Notes: generated by a model not told the origin, from the sequence alone. 64,000 nucleotides of DNA from Capsulimonas corticalis (GCF_003574315.2 NZ_AP025739.1:5332001-5396000), one strand, 5' to 3'. Counted from the stretch's first letter, positions 43,425-53,528 are shown. A program made the numbers and translations.

Positions 43425-44747
43425 TCACTCAGAAGTCCCGCCGCGCGCCCATTCGGGCGGGGTTTTGAGATGAAAGAGCATCTCGCCGGCGTTGGGAACG
43501 CACAGAACGCCCTCCGCCTCCCGGTTCTGATAGTCTTCGATCCGAATCGAGGCGTGATCGCGGTATCCCAGATTAATCGCCCGGCAGACGTCTTCCGGAA
43601 TTTGCGTCGCCAGCGTCACCCGCACACGCGGGCGCTCCACGCCGTTCTCGTAGGAGCCAATCCCGCGCACATGAGTTGAGTGCGCCAAGATGCCCCACGG
43701 CTCGTCTTTAAATTTGTCCCATTGTTTCAGGAAGTAGTCGCGCGTGTGGTATCCGATCCGCCGGATCAAGTCTCCGTGGGTGACGGAGATTTCATGGATG
43801 TGGGGCGCATAGATGATCAGCTCCCCGCCGTCCGCCACCACCGGCTCCAGCTTGTACATGCACTTGCCGGCTACCCAGATTTCGTCGTACATCGGCGGCG
43901 CACACGATAGAACCGTGTGGAAGGGACGATCTTTGTACACGATATTCAGTCGGGCGCTATGGTCGGCGGCCACCGACCAGGCGGCCTCGGGCGCCCCCGC
44001 ATAGAGACCGACGAGATCATGCCCGTGGATCACCATGCAGAATGCGAACCGAGGCGTCGGGATCAGTGACGCGGCGTAGTCGATCACTCGCCGCACCGGC
44101 GTCCACTTGTGGCCGATGATGCCCGGGTTGGTGATGACCGCCCCCAGCCAGTGGAAGAAATTCAGAACCTCGGGGCCGCTGACGCCGGGGAACAGATACT
44201 TGTTGCCGCCCGAGAAGCCGGCGACCTCGTGCGGAAAGACTGGGCCGACAATGATCAGCTGATCGTAATCGAAGACAGCCCGGTTGACTGTCACCGGCAC
44301 ATCCATCTCAAACAGGCCATCCGAGAGACGGCGTATCTCGGACGCCGGGATGACGCCAAGCTCCGCCAGAGCGGCGGGATCGTCCCAGGCGTGATTCAAG
44401 AAGCCAACTCGCCCGTAGCGCCCTGCCCTCTCTTCCACCGTAATCTCCAGACGATGGCGGATCGCTTCCTCGCTCATCGGCGGGTGCGTGCCGAGCGCGA
44501 TCATCACATCCAGACGCGCCGCCGCCTCGCCAATTTGATCAAAAATCGTGCGAAACATCAGCCCAACCGGCGCGGTGCGCGTCGCGTCGGGGACGATCAA
44601 CAGCACTCTTTTGCCGACCAAGTTCAGCGCCGTCAGAGCTTGGGCGACGATTCTGCGAACTTCATCATCGGCGAGGAGTTCTTTCCCCCGCCCGTCCGTT
44701 TCGTTTCGCTGATCGTCATCGTCGGTCAGCGTGGCGCTGTTTCCCAT
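43425..44747 (-). CDS. LarA-like (DUF2088) nickel-pincer racemase/epimerase family protein
   Basis: 440 residues from ATG 44747 (MGNSATLTDD) with GAGGGAAAGC upstream. Family motifs: PDATRTAPVGLMF, ALGTHPPMSEEAI, and HEVAGFSGGNKYLFPGVSG, which contains the Lys that carries the nickel-pincer cofactor in lactate racemase. Starts 10 bases after the SDR gene within the hexuronate operon, so the substrate is more likely a sugar acid than lactate. No larB/larC/larE cofactor genes are present in the window. Confidence 0.8.
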   Translation of the reverse strand: MGNSATLTDDDDQRNETDGRGKELLADDEVRRIVAQALTALNLVGKRVLLIVPDATRTAPVGLMFRTIFDQIGEAAARLDVMIALGTHPPMSEEAIRHRLEITVEERAGRYGRVGFLNHAWDDPAALAELGVIPASEIRRLSDGLFEMDVPVTVNRAVFDYDQLIIVGPVFPHEVAGFSGGNKYLFPGVSGPEVLNFFHWLGAVITNPGIIGHKWTPVRRVIDYAASLIPTPRFAFCMVIHGHDLVGLYAGAPEAAWSVAADHSARLNIVYKDRPFHTVLSCAPPMYDEIWVAGKCMYKLEPVVADGGELIIYAPHIHEISVTHGDLIRRIGYHTRDYFLKQWDKFKDEPWGILAHSTHVRGIGSYENGVERPRVRVTLATQIPEDVCRAINLGYRDHASIRIEDYQNREAEGVLCVPNAGEMLFHLKTPPEWARGGTSE

Positions 44748-44757
44748 GCTTTCCCTC

Positions 44758-45576
44758 TCAAATCGTGGTCGCGGAGAAGCCGCCGTCGACGACGATGTTT
44801 TGGCCGGTGACGAACGAGGAAGCGCGCGGCGCGGCGAGCCAGATTGCCGCCCCCGCGAGTTCCTGCGACTCGCCAAAACGTCCCATCGGCGTGTGAGCGA
44901 TGATCTGCCCGCCGCGTTCGGTGTAGCTCCCCTCCGGGTTCATCAGCAGAGCCCGATTCTGTTCGGCGGGGAAGAAGCCGGGGCTGATGGCGTTAACCCG
45001 GACACCCCGGCCCGCCCACTCGCGCGCCAGAAACTGCGTCAGGTTCAGCACCGCCGCCTTGGCCGCCGAATAGGCGACCACTCGTGATAGCGGCGTCATT
45101 CCAGACAGCGACGCCACATTGATGATGCTTCCCTGTCCCGACGCCAGCATTGCCTCGCCGAAGATCTGGCATGGCAGCAGCACCCCGCCGACCAAATTCA
45201 GGTCGAAGACGCCGCGCCACGCTTCCAGCGGCAGGACGCAGAAGTCCGCGCCGGGCGGCAGTGTCGCGTCGGGACGGTTGCCGCCCGCCGCGTTCACCAG
45301 CACGCTGACCGCTCCCCACTGCTCCGCGACGGCGTCACGCGCCGCCGCCAGCGATTCCGGATCCATCGCGTCCACGGACTGGAACAGCGCCGCGCCGCCC
45401 GCCTGCGAAATGCGGCGCACGGCCTCGTCGCCGCGCTCCCGACTGCGTCCCAGAACAGCCACTCGCGCGCCCGCACCCGCCAGGGCGTCGGCCATCGCCC
45501 CGCCCAGCACACCCGTGCCGCCGATCACGACGGCGACCTCACCCGTCAAATCGAACAATCCCGTTTGGGTCGTCAT
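44758..45576 (-). CDS. SDR-family fructuronate reductase / D-mannonate oxidoreductase
   Basis: 272 residues from ATG 45576; the ATGA overlaps the uxaC stop by 4 bases. NAD(P)-binding motif VIGGTGVLGGAMADAL, NAG motif variant VNAAGGNRPD, catalytic Ser in VASLSGM and YSAAKAA (YxxxK), C-terminal GQNIVVDGGFSATTI. The context with tagaturonate epimerase and uronate isomerase points to reduction of D-fructuronate to D-mannonate (a UxuB function in the SDR superfamily). A gluconate 5-dehydrogenase-like activity is the alternative. Confidence 0.82.
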   Translation of the reverse strand: MTTQTGLFDLTGEVAVVIGGTGVLGGAMADALAGAGARVAVLGRSRERGDEAVRRISQAGGAALFQSVDAMDPESLAAARDAVAEQWGAVSVLVNAAGGNRPDATLPPGADFCVLPLEAWRGVFDLNLVGGVLLPCQIFGEAMLASGQGSIINVASLSGMTPLSRVVAYSAAKAAVLNLTQFLAREWAGRGVRVNAISPGFFPAEQNRALLMNPEGSYTERGGQIIAHTPMGRFGESQELAGAAIWLAAPRASSFVTGQNIVVDGGFSATTI

Positions 45577-46997
45577 GACTTCCCGCTCGCCTCCGGGATG
45601 TCCAGCGCTAGATATCGTTTGGCGTTCCCAAAGCAGATGTTTTCGATCATCGGCCCGACCAATTCCTCGTCGCCCGGGATCTCGCCGCTTTCTATTTCCC
45701 GCCCGATCACATTGCACAGCACCCGACGGAAATACTCATGACGGGGGTAGGACATAAACGAACGGGAATCGGTCAGCATCCCAACGAAGCGCGAGAGCAG
45801 GCCCGTGTTGGACAGGGTGTTGAGCTGCCATTCGATCCCCTCTTTGGTGTCCAAGAACCACCAGCCGGACCCGAACTGGATCTTCCCGGGCGTGGAGCCG
45901 TCTTGAAAGTTGCCGGCCATTGTCGCCAGCACATAGTTGTCGTTCGGATTGTTGTTGTAAAGAATTACCTTCGGCAACGCGTCTTCTTGCTGGAGCCGAT
46001 CCAGATAGGCGCCGAGCGACGCGGCCTGCGGCCAATCGCCGATGGAATCGAAGCCCGTATCCGGGCCCAGCTTCTGTAAGCCGCGCGTGTTGACGCTGCG
46101 CAGAGCTCCCAGGTGGAGCTGCTTGGTCCAGCCGCGTTTGGCGTCCAGCCGTCCGAAGAAGAGCATCAGATAGGAGGCGAATTTGGCGTGGTCGTCAGCC
46201 CCAGCGGCCTGCCCGGCGCGCGCACGGTCAAAAATGGCCGCCGCTTCGGCTTCGCTCGGGAAGTCGGCATAGCAACGAGCGAGGCCGTGGTCGGAAAGGC
46301 GACTCCCGATCTCATGGAACGCGCGATGGCGTTTGTCCAGCGCATCCAAAAGATCCGGCAGACGGCCGATTTGCGTGTCGCTGATGGCCTCCAGCTTTCC
46401 CAGCCATGCGTTGAACGCCTCGGGCTGGTCCACCGCCAGCGCCTTGTCCGGGCGGAAGGCCGGGTAGACACGCGTCGGCAGATCCGAGTCGGCGATTGAC
46501 CGGTGGGCCGCCAGGTCGCCGGTTGGATCATCCGTGGTGCAGAGGGCGGCGACTTGGAATTTCCGGAGGATTCCCCAGGTCGTCAGATCGGAGGTCTGGA
46601 GCTGTGCGTTAGCGCGCTCCCAGATCGCAGGCGCGGTCTTCTCATTCAGCAGTTCATCGATCCCGAAATATCGCTTGAGTTCGAGATGGGTCCAGTGATA
46701 GATCGGATTGCGAAGGGTGTGCGGTACGGTCTTTGCCCAGGCCAGGAATTTCTCGTATGGATCGGCGTCCCCGGTGCAGTAGCGCTCCTCGACGCCGTTG
46801 GCGCGCATGGCGCGCCACTTATAATGATCTCCCGCCAGCCAGATCTCGGCAAGATCGTTAAAGCGTCGATTTCCGGCGATGTCGTCTGGGGGCAGGTGGT
46901 TATGGTAATCGAGAATCGGTTGGTCTGCCGCGTATTGATGATACAAAAGGCGGGCCGTTTGGGTTTGCAGGAGGAAGTCCTCGTGAATAAACGACAT
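45573..46997 (-). CDS. uxaC: Glucuronate/galacturonate isomerase
   Basis: 474 residues, the usual length. Converts D-galacturonate to D-tagaturonate (or glucuronate to fructuronate). An amidohydrolase-fold enzyme with metal-binding DYHNHLPPDDI near the N-terminus, then NPIYHWTHLELKRYFGI, CTTDDPTGD and LYNNNPNDNY. Starts 3 bases after the uxaE stop and overlaps the SDR gene by 4 bases, showing translational coupling. Confidence 0.95.
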   Translation of the reverse strand: MSFIHEDFLLQTQTARLLYHQYAADQPILDYHNHLPPDDIAGNRRFNDLAEIWLAGDHYKWRAMRANGVEERYCTGDADPYEKFLAWAKTVPHTLRNPIYHWTHLELKRYFGIDELLNEKTAPAIWERANAQLQTSDLTTWGILRKFQVAALCTTDDPTGDLAAHRSIADSDLPTRVYPAFRPDKALAVDQPEAFNAWLGKLEAISDTQIGRLPDLLDALDKRHRAFHEIGSRLSDHGLARCYADFPSEAEAAAIFDRARAGQAAGADDHAKFASYLMLFFGRLDAKRGWTKQLHLGALRSVNTRGLQKLGPDTGFDSIGDWPQAASLGAYLDRLQQEDALPKVILYNNNPNDNYVLATMAGNFQDGSTPGKIQFGSGWWFLDTKEGIEWQLNTLSNTGLLSRFVGMLTDSRSFMSYPRHEYFRRVLCNVIGREIESGEIPGDEELVGPMIENICFGNAKRYLALDIPEASGKS

Positions 46998-47000
46998 CGT

Positions 47001-48266
47001 TTAATGCCCTCCTGCGTTGCTGAGAAACAGCGGCTGTAGATGACGCGCGTAGAGGTTTTCGGTGACGTTACGGGCGATTGCCGCCTCGCACGCGTCCAGC
47101 ATCCCCAGATATCGGTCGCCCATCTGCCCCGCAATCTTGTAGCCGACATGAAGCAGTTGACGCATATCGGGATTGAATTGAGGATTTGTGGGGTCGTGGC
47201 GCACGGCGGCTGTGAATTGCTCCGAAGTCCAGCCATTGACCGTCTCGGCGCTGGGCAGGCGAGCAGGATCGATGTCGATCACCGCCGCATAGGGCGCGCA
47301 GAGCGCGTCCCGCTTGGCGAGCGCCGCCGCGTAGATCTCCTGCGCCAGCTCCAGTCCCTCGCCGCCGGATTCCGCCAGTCCGATCAGCTCTTCCAGCCAG
47401 GTCGTCCCGGCGGTCTTGATGTGCAGGCCAGCCCCGGTGTCGCGCAGCGCCCGCTGGATCGGGCCATAGAGCGAGAACTTATCACTGCCGGAATGGACGC
47501 TGAGTTTCAGCGTTGTCGGCAGTCCATATTGCTTGACCGCGAAGGCGATCACCGCCAGATCATCGCGAAACTCCGTCTCGAACTTCGCCAGATCGCCGAC
47601 ATAATCAACGCCTTTGTTGAACCGCCCGGTGAATTTCGGGGCGATGGTCTGCGCGGGAATGCCTTCCTCGGCGATAAGCGCCAGAATCACCAGCAGCTCG
47701 GGCGGAGTCTGCGGGCTGTCGGTCTCGTCCATGGAAATCTCCGTGATGAACCGTCCCTCGCCCTTCGCGGCGGCGATGCCCCGATAGATCCGGCCCGCCT
47801 CCTGAACCGCGCGCTGATATTTCCCGGCGATCCGCTCGATATCCGCCCGCGTGGTTTCCAGCGGCTCGGCAATGCCGGGAATCGCCAGCCGCCCTATCAG
47901 CTCATTGTGACGGGCAGAAAAGGCCCCTAACAACTCTTCGTCTGGAGCAAGCCCGATTGCGTCGGCCACATCCAGCGTGTAGAAATCGCTTCCGGCGAGG
48001 AAACCGTCCACCGTCTCCAGCCGAACATGGTCGGCGTCTACATGATACGGCCCGTCCCAGCCCAACGCCTTGACCGCGGCGTCCGCCGCCGCGCGCACGC
48101 TTGACGGCTCCGATCCAATCGTCGCATGTTCTCGGTAAGACTTATTCCAGACGGGCGTGATCTCGACGCCCTGTTCCGCCGCCATCTGGCAGGCGCGCAG
48201 CTGCGCCTTCGCCTGGTGGGCAAAACGATCCCCCACCCCAAACGAGTATTTCCCAATCTTCAGCAT
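47001..48266 (-). CDS. uxaE: Tagaturonate/fructuronate epimerase
   Basis: 421 residues. Begins MLKIGKYSFGVGDRFAHQAKAQL, the family start, then WNKSYREHATIG, VDADHVRLETV, TEISMDETDSPQTP, KLSVHSGSDKFSLYGPI and GTTWLEELIGLA. It interconverts D-tagaturonate and D-fructuronate, so galacturonate-derived carbon can enter through fructuronate and mannonate. This route replaces UxaB/UxaA, which are absent here. Between the transporter and uxaC. Confidence 0.9.
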   Translation of the reverse strand: MLKIGKYSFGVGDRFAHQAKAQLRACQMAAEQGVEITPVWNKSYREHATIGSEPSSVRAAADAAVKALGWDGPYHVDADHVRLETVDGFLAGSDFYTLDVADAIGLAPDEELLGAFSARHNELIGRLAIPGIAEPLETTRADIERIAGKYQRAVQEAGRIYRGIAAAKGEGRFITEISMDETDSPQTPPELLVILALIAEEGIPAQTIAPKFTGRFNKGVDYVGDLAKFETEFRDDLAVIAFAVKQYGLPTTLKLSVHSGSDKFSLYGPIQRALRDTGAGLHIKTAGTTWLEELIGLAESGGEGLELAQEIYAAALAKRDALCAPYAAVIDIDPARLPSAETVNGWTSEQFTAAVRHDPTNPQFNPDMRQLLHVGYKIAGQMGDRYLGMLDACEAAIARNVTENLYARHLQPLFLSNAGGH

Positions 48267-48338
48267 TCGTAATTCCGTTCCTTTTCCACATTCCGTTTCT
48301 ACATTCCGTCAATTTCACAATAATCCATCGACAGATAT

Positions 48339-49688
48339 TTACACGCTCGTCCCGTCATCAGTGACCACGCGGCGTTCATTCTCGCGAGCGTCAACAAGTT
48401 TGGGGACGAGAATCTGGATCGCCAGCAGAGAAAGCAGATACATAGTGGAGGCCCAGGCGAAGATCAGGGCGTAGCTGCCGGTCTTGGTCACCACATACCC
48501 CACCACCTGGGCGTTGCCCATGCTCGCGATCCCCGAGACGAAGCCGCCCAGCCCGACCACGGAGCTGACGGCGCGCTTGGGCATCGTGTCGGAGACGAAC
48601 GTGTACAGGTTGGCGGACCAGCCCTGGTGGGCGGCGGCGGCCAGGCCCACGAGCGCCACCGTGACCCAGGAGTTTTCGACGGAGGCGGCAAAAAAGACCG
48701 GCGTGACGCAGACGGCGCAGACAAGGAGCGAGGTCTTGCGGGCGGCGTTGAGGCTCCAGCCACGGCCGATCAGCTTTGCCGCGAGCCAGCCTCCGCCGAT
48801 GCTGCCGACGATCGCCATTGTGTACACGATTCCCACGCGCACACCCGTCTGCTGCAATGTCAGATGGTAGCGTTTCTGGAGAAAATCCGGCAGCCAGAAG
48901 AGATAGAACCACCAGACCGGCCCCGCCAGCAGGCCGGCGATCATGTACGCCCAGGCGGCGCGAAAGCGCAGCAGGCTCAGCCATGGCGCCGCCGCTTCCG
49001 TCGTCACCACCCGGCCTTCCTCAATATAAGCGCGCTCGGCGACCGAGAGCCGAGGATGGGTCTCAGGGGAGTCGTACAGCAGCGCCCACGCGACGATCCA
49101 CCCCAACCCCAGCGCGCCCGTGATGTAGAACGCCGCCGGCCACCCGAACTTCGCGGCCAGCAGAGGAACGGTCAGCGGACAGACGATCGCGCCGATGTTG
49201 CTGGCGCTATTGAAGACGCCCGTCGCCAGCGCCCGCTCCTTCAGGGGAAACCATTCCGTGACGGTTTTGATCGCCGCCGGAAAGTTGCCGCCCTCCGCGA
49301 GCCCCAATCCCAAACGGGCGATGCTGAAGCCGAGCACCGTACGAACGAGTCCATGCGCGACAGCGGCCACGCTCCACAGAAAGGCGGCCCAGGACAGTCC
49401 GCGACGCACGCCAAAACGGTCCATGAGGCGCCCCCCAAAAAGATAACCGCAGGCGTAGGCGAGCTGGAAGGCGCTGACGATATTGGCGTAGCCGGTGTCG
49501 GTCCACCCCAGTTCGTGCGAGAGCTGGGGCTTGAGGACGCCGATGATCTGCCGATCCATATAGTTGATCATGGTCGCGAAAAACAGCAGGCCGCAGATCA
49601 CCCACCGGAAGTTGCCGACGCGCGCGCCCGGCGCGCCGGATTCCACGGCCGACGAGGCCGACGGATGCGTATCTTTGATAGGCGTCAT
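48339..49688 (-). CDS. MFS hexuronate transporter (ExuT-like)
   Basis: 449 residues from ATG 49688 with AAAGGAAGC upstream; the longer frame is not supported. Twelve predicted membrane spans. The first helix region is ICGLLFFATMINYMDRQ, a hallmark of the anion:cation symporter branch. MFS motif A is GGRLMDRFGVRRG, and FSIARLGLGLAEGGNFPAAI is the matching helix-4/5 signature. Its place in a galacturonate operon supports proton-coupled hexuronate uptake. A gap of 72 bases follows to uxaE. Confidence 0.88.
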   Translation of the reverse strand: MTPIKDTHPSASSAVESGAPGARVGNFRWVICGLLFFATMINYMDRQIIGVLKPQLSHELGWTDTGYANIVSAFQLAYACGYLFGGRLMDRFGVRRGLSWAAFLWSVAAVAHGLVRTVLGFSIARLGLGLAEGGNFPAAIKTVTEWFPLKERALATGVFNSASNIGAIVCPLTVPLLAAKFGWPAAFYITGALGLGWIVAWALLYDSPETHPRLSVAERAYIEEGRVVTTEAAAPWLSLLRFRAAWAYMIAGLLAGPVWWFYLFWLPDFLQKRYHLTLQQTGVRVGIVYTMAIVGSIGGGWLAAKLIGRGWSLNAARKTSLLVCAVCVTPVFFAASVENSWVTVALVGLAAAAHQGWSANLYTFVSDTMPKRAVSSVVGLGGFVSGIASMGNAQVVGYVVTKTGSYALIFAWASTMYLLSLLAIQILVPKLVDARENERRVVTDDGTSV

Positions 49689-49728
49689 AAATGCTTCCTT
49701 TTGCCCGAAGACTAAAGTACGGTGCGCC

Positions 49729-51246
49729 TCAGTTCGCTCGAATGACCAGCACGAGGCCGGGATCGGACTTATCGCCGGGCGTCGCGGCGTTGCGGCCGAT
49801 GCGGTCAATCACGGCGCCGGGAATCGTCACACGGCTGCCCGAGACGCGAACCTGGCGAGTAATCTCCTGTGGAATGTCGCCGGCCAGGTCCTGTGCGAGG
49901 ATTCGTCGCGCGGTCACCGGTTTGTCGAACACCAGGGTCAGAGAATGATAGCGTCCGAAGATTCCGATGGGGCCGGAGTACTGCCCGACTTGCAGTGTCA
50001 CATCGGCCACTTCCCCAGTGATCCACTGGCGGTCCGTAGCGCTCGGACAAATCGTCCGCCCCAGTGTCGCCACAGCCACCGCCCCATTGGGATTGCGCGA
50101 TGCGACGACGAACGGCTTGACGCCGCCGGAAGCCAGCGCCACCTCCGGCAAGGGAAGCCCGCGCGTAACGATTGCCGGAGCAGTTTCCGTCTGATCCTGA
50201 CCGGCGGCGATGCGCCAGGATTCGTCCTTTTGAAAGATCCAGTTGTCCGTCATCTGCTCGGGAGAGATCGCCGCAGCGTTGGCGCCGACGGCGAACGCCG
50301 GCGCGAGCCGATGCCACCGGACGGCGCGGACGACCTCGTCCGTGCAATGTTTTAGGTCGCGAGTGAGCGGCGGAAAGACAAAATCCTGACGCCCGCTCGG
50401 CAGAGCGCCGGCGAAGCTGTGTCGCATCACCCCGTAGCAACATCCGAGGGCCGCGCCCATATACACTTCATCCTCGCAATTGATCAGCCCCTTGGCCGGC
50501 GGCTCTGCTTTGAAATCCAGCTCCTTCACAACTCGACTAAGCGTTTGCGGAACCGATAACAGCGCGTCCACATCGTAGGTCCGATAGGTGTCTCCCCACG
50601 CAATTGCCTGCGGAAGCATCGCCGTTTCAATGGTCAGTGTGGGCGCGGTCCGCCGGCCCAGGTCCGTCAAATGACGCCGCCACGCTTCGTCTCGGCTCTG
50701 ATTACCATAGTCGACCTTCCAATAGGCCACCCCACTGGCTTGCATCCATTGCAACCGCTGTGTCCAAAAGTCATCCGTCTTGGCGTCCGCGCGCATCCAT
50801 AAGCCCAGCCCACGCCACCCGCTTTTCTTCACGGCGTCCGAAAGCTTTTGGAAGTTTTCCGGCTGAGTCCCGGCGGAGTAAGAAGGAAATCTGGCGGGCA
50901 TCACCTCGATGTTCTCATTCGGCAAATCCCACCCTTCGTCCATCAAAAAGTAAAGATCCTGCCGTACCGGAGCGTACTGCCCCAGCCAGTTCTGATTGGC
51001 TCCCTGTCCGAACATCTGGCTTTCCTGGACGGCGTCCTTCTGCTGACCTTTCCCATAGCTCGAGTAGTACCCCTGGATGTTCCATGTGCAGAAATAATCG
51101 GGAGACGTATTGGCCGTTGTGGGAACGAGGCTCTGTTGCTTCTGCGCCGCCGAGCAGGCAGGCAAGAAACAGAATACCGACGCAACGGCGAGAGCCAGAG
51201 CCGCCCCCATATTATTGTGATTGCTGAGATCGGAAGTCAGACGCAA
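49729..51246 (-). CDS. Clan-D-like (GH27/GH36) secreted glycosidase
   Basis: 505 residues, TTG start with AGGAATAAAAG upstream. The leader ends in VFCFLPACSAAQ; the Cys may be a lipidation site, so it could be a surface lipoprotein. The barrel contains YFLMDEGWDLP, LGLWMRADAKTDDFW, and ASGVAYWKVDYGNQ, where the Asp matches the nucleophile position of GH27/GH36. The usual acid/base Asp could be in KGLINCEDEV or elsewhere; I cannot place it. An alpha-galactosidase-like activity is a family-level guess. Part of the pectin operon. Confidence 0.65.
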   Translation of the reverse strand: MRLTSDLSNHNNMGAALALAVASVFCFLPACSAAQKQQSLVPTTANTSPDYFCTWNIQGYYSSYGKGQQKDAVQESQMFGQGANQNWLGQYAPVRQDLYFLMDEGWDLPNENIEVMPARFPSYSAGTQPENFQKLSDAVKKSGWRGLGLWMRADAKTDDFWTQRLQWMQASGVAYWKVDYGNQSRDEAWRRHLTDLGRRTAPTLTIETAMLPQAIAWGDTYRTYDVDALLSVPQTLSRVVKELDFKAEPPAKGLINCEDEVYMGAALGCCYGVMRHSFAGALPSGRQDFVFPPLTRDLKHCTDEVVRAVRWHRLAPAFAVGANAAAISPEQMTDNWIFQKDESWRIAAGQDQTETAPAIVTRGLPLPEVALASGGVKPFVVASRNPNGAVAVATLGRTICPSATDRQWITGEVADVTLQVGQYSGPIGIFGRYHSLTLVFDKPVTARRILAQDLAGDIPQEITRQVRVSGSRVTIPGAVIDRIGRNAATPGDKSDPGLVLVIRAN

Positions 51247-51293
51247 CTTTTATTCCTAGTCCCACGCCTTCTTTCGGCGTCGTCTGCCGCGAC

Positions 51294-53528
51294 TCATGCC
51301 TTTGTTTTCAAGACCACGTTGAAACGACGCACCGGATCGCCATCTAAAAGCGTCGTCGGAGCCTTCGAGCTCACGGAGACTTGAACCGTGAAGTACCCCG
51401 TCGCCGCATTGTATGCGGCTGGCTGTGCGCTGCCGCCCTTCACGCTGACAGTTGGGGCGGAGGCGGCGTAGCCGTGCAGCGTCACGGCGTCTTCCGTGGG
51501 AGACAGCACGAGGGAGACGGTCAGTTTTCCAGGCGCGTCCTGTAGGGAGGAGATTCGGCTTCGGCCGGTGCCGACGATCTTTCCGGCGTCTCCCAGAAAT
51601 GCGACGCCGGAGCGACCGACCGGGGCAATGACATATTCGGCCCAGTCGGGAGCCCCCAGCGTATCGGAATAAGTTTCCGAGGCGCTCAAACGCCGGCCGC
51701 TTCCATCGGCGGATTTGTAAACATAAACTGGACCAGACAGACCCAGCGAGGAGGGAGTAAAGGAAACACCGGGCGCGTCGCCGCTCCGTGTGTAGGCGAA
51801 CGCGTAAACGGTGCGCTGTCCGTTGTCCGTAAAGGTCGACGCCAGAAATGGGTGATGCAGGCTGGAGGCGTCGGCGACCAGGGTGGCGTCGACCGGAAGC
51901 AGAGGCGCATCGGGACGGACAATGGCTCCGTCCTCGCGAACAGCCCGCAGGAGGTTGGGCCGCGATTCCGCCCCGATCGCGTCGCCTGTCCCGACGGGGC
52001 CGGATGAAAGTACGGCAATCGTCAAGTTATCCATCTCCGTGGACATAAAGACATCGGTCCAGGGACGGATATTCATGGCGTCGGCCAGAATGGAGGTGTA
52101 AAGAAAGTCATTCCAACGACTTCGACTAAAACGATCGTTGCTGGTGCGGATCGTCGTCAGATTATTGTAGTGCGTCCCTTGCAGGAAAAAGCGCGGCAGG
52201 GGCATGCAGTACTGCAACGTTTGACCGTGCGCTTTCGCGGCGCGGGCCATGTTGTCGGCGAACGCCGGGCCGGTCTCCAGGGTGCTCGCCATTTCGGGAG
52301 AGTTTTTGTAAATCTCGTTCAGCCAGTCCTGCTCGTAGGTCACCACCCCGCTGCTCTTCAAATAGTCGGTGCGGTCGTCCCACCAGCGCGGATCGACAGC
52401 GGCCACTCCGCTGATCTTGTAGTTCGCATGATACGGGCTAGTCCGGTCAATCCAGCGCCCGTGGACGACTAGCGGCAGGCCAAGTTGCTTCTGGAACGCC
52501 GCCAGCCCGTCCGGGAACAGAGCTGGGGACGCCGAGTAGTCCAGCGTTCCGCCGTAAGCATTCCAATTCTCCGCGGGCAGGCTCGCCACCTTCAGGCCGC
52601 CGGGAGCGCCTCCGCCCGCCGGAACCTGCGTTTTTTGATACCACCAGCTATCGATTTGCATGTAACGGATCGGAATGTTCTTCGCCCGATACTCATCCGC
52701 CACGGCCTGAATCGTCCCGGCGTAGCCTTTGTCCTTGTCGTAATTGTAGTAGTAATACGCCCCGTTGTCGGTCCAGTAGCCGAGTGACTTGAGCGTCAGA
52801 TCGGCGTCATCAGCGGGACGCGTCTTTCCGCTCACGGTGGTGATCGCATCGCCCCAGGCGTGAACCGTCACTTCGATCCCTGGCCCAATCGCAAGCCACG
52901 ACGTATGCGTGAAGCCGGCGGGCGTGTCGGCAAGACTGGGGTTCAGACCGCTGGCGAGGAGCGTTTTCCCGTCCCCATGCATCTGCGCCACAAAAAAATC
53001 CGATCCGGCGGAAAGGACAGCCGCGTGCGCCTCATCATCGAACAAAAACCAGGGCGTGCCATTGTTTCTCAGATGATTGACGGACGGCGGGGACATCGCA
53101 TTTTCTACATAGCTCAGCGTGTGGATGTTCTGAGGGAACGTCGTGAACGCCGGAAAATCTTGAGTAAGATGCGACGCCTGCGGAGTTGCGATCGAAAACT
53201 GCACGAGCGGCCGGGCGTCGTATACCCGGATCGTCCCCTCGCGCGACGCGTCGGTCTTCCATCCAAACGCGATCTGGCGATATCCGCCGAGCTTGTCGCG
53301 GCCACTGGTGGACCGGACATCGGTCAGCGGCGCCCCGACGGTTCCGGAAAATGTCCAGGCCGGGTTTTGTGCGGTCACGGTGTATGCTCCGCTGGCTTCG
53401 TCCACGGAAACAGAGAGCCCTGCGGCCGACGGCGTCAGCGTTGCAGCCGGCGTCTTCGATGCGGACAGCGCCAGCATGCCGGACAGCAGCGCGAGAGTCG
53501 AAAGCGATGAAATTTGTAGCGTACTCAT
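51294..53528 (-). CDS. Large secreted GH36/raffinose-synthase-like glycosidase
   Basis: 744 residues with a signal peptide (STLALLSGMLALSASKTPA). Residues ~30-240 are a beta-rich N-terminal domain. Residues ~250-560 are a TIM barrel with YWTDNGAYYYYNYD, IPIRYMQIDSWWYQK (Asp as candidate nucleophile), VVTYEQDWLNEIY and LQYCMPLPRFFLQ. The C-terminal ~170 residues are beta-sandwich. It resembles clan-D glycosidases that remove alpha-linked galactose from side chains. 47 bases upstream of the related gene at 49729-51246. Confidence 0.6.
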   Translation of the reverse strand: MSTLQISSLSTLALLSGMLALSASKTPAATLTPSAAGLSVSVDEASGAYTVTAQNPAWTFSGTVGAPLTDVRSTSGRDKLGGYRQIAFGWKTDASREGTIRVYDARPLVQFSIATPQASHLTQDFPAFTTFPQNIHTLSYVENAMSPPSVNHLRNNGTPWFLFDDEAHAAVLSAGSDFFVAQMHGDGKTLLASGLNPSLADTPAGFTHTSWLAIGPGIEVTVHAWGDAITTVSGKTRPADDADLTLKSLGYWTDNGAYYYYNYDKDKGYAGTIQAVADEYRAKNIPIRYMQIDSWWYQKTQVPAGGGAPGGLKVASLPAENWNAYGGTLDYSASPALFPDGLAAFQKQLGLPLVVHGRWIDRTSPYHANYKISGVAAVDPRWWDDRTDYLKSSGVVTYEQDWLNEIYKNSPEMASTLETGPAFADNMARAAKAHGQTLQYCMPLPRFFLQGTHYNNLTTIRTSNDRFSRSRWNDFLYTSILADAMNIRPWTDVFMSTEMDNLTIAVLSSGPVGTGDAIGAESRPNLLRAVREDGAIVRPDAPLLPVDATLVADASSLHHPFLASTFTDNGQRTVYAFAYTRSGDAPGVSFTPSSLGLSGPVYVYKSADGSGRRLSASETYSDTLGAPDWAEYVIAPVGRSGVAFLGDAGKIVGTGRSRISSLQDAPGKLTVSLVLSPTEDAVTLHGYAASAPTVSVKGGSAQPAAYNAATGYFTVQVSVSSKAPTTLLDGDPVRRFNVVLKTKA

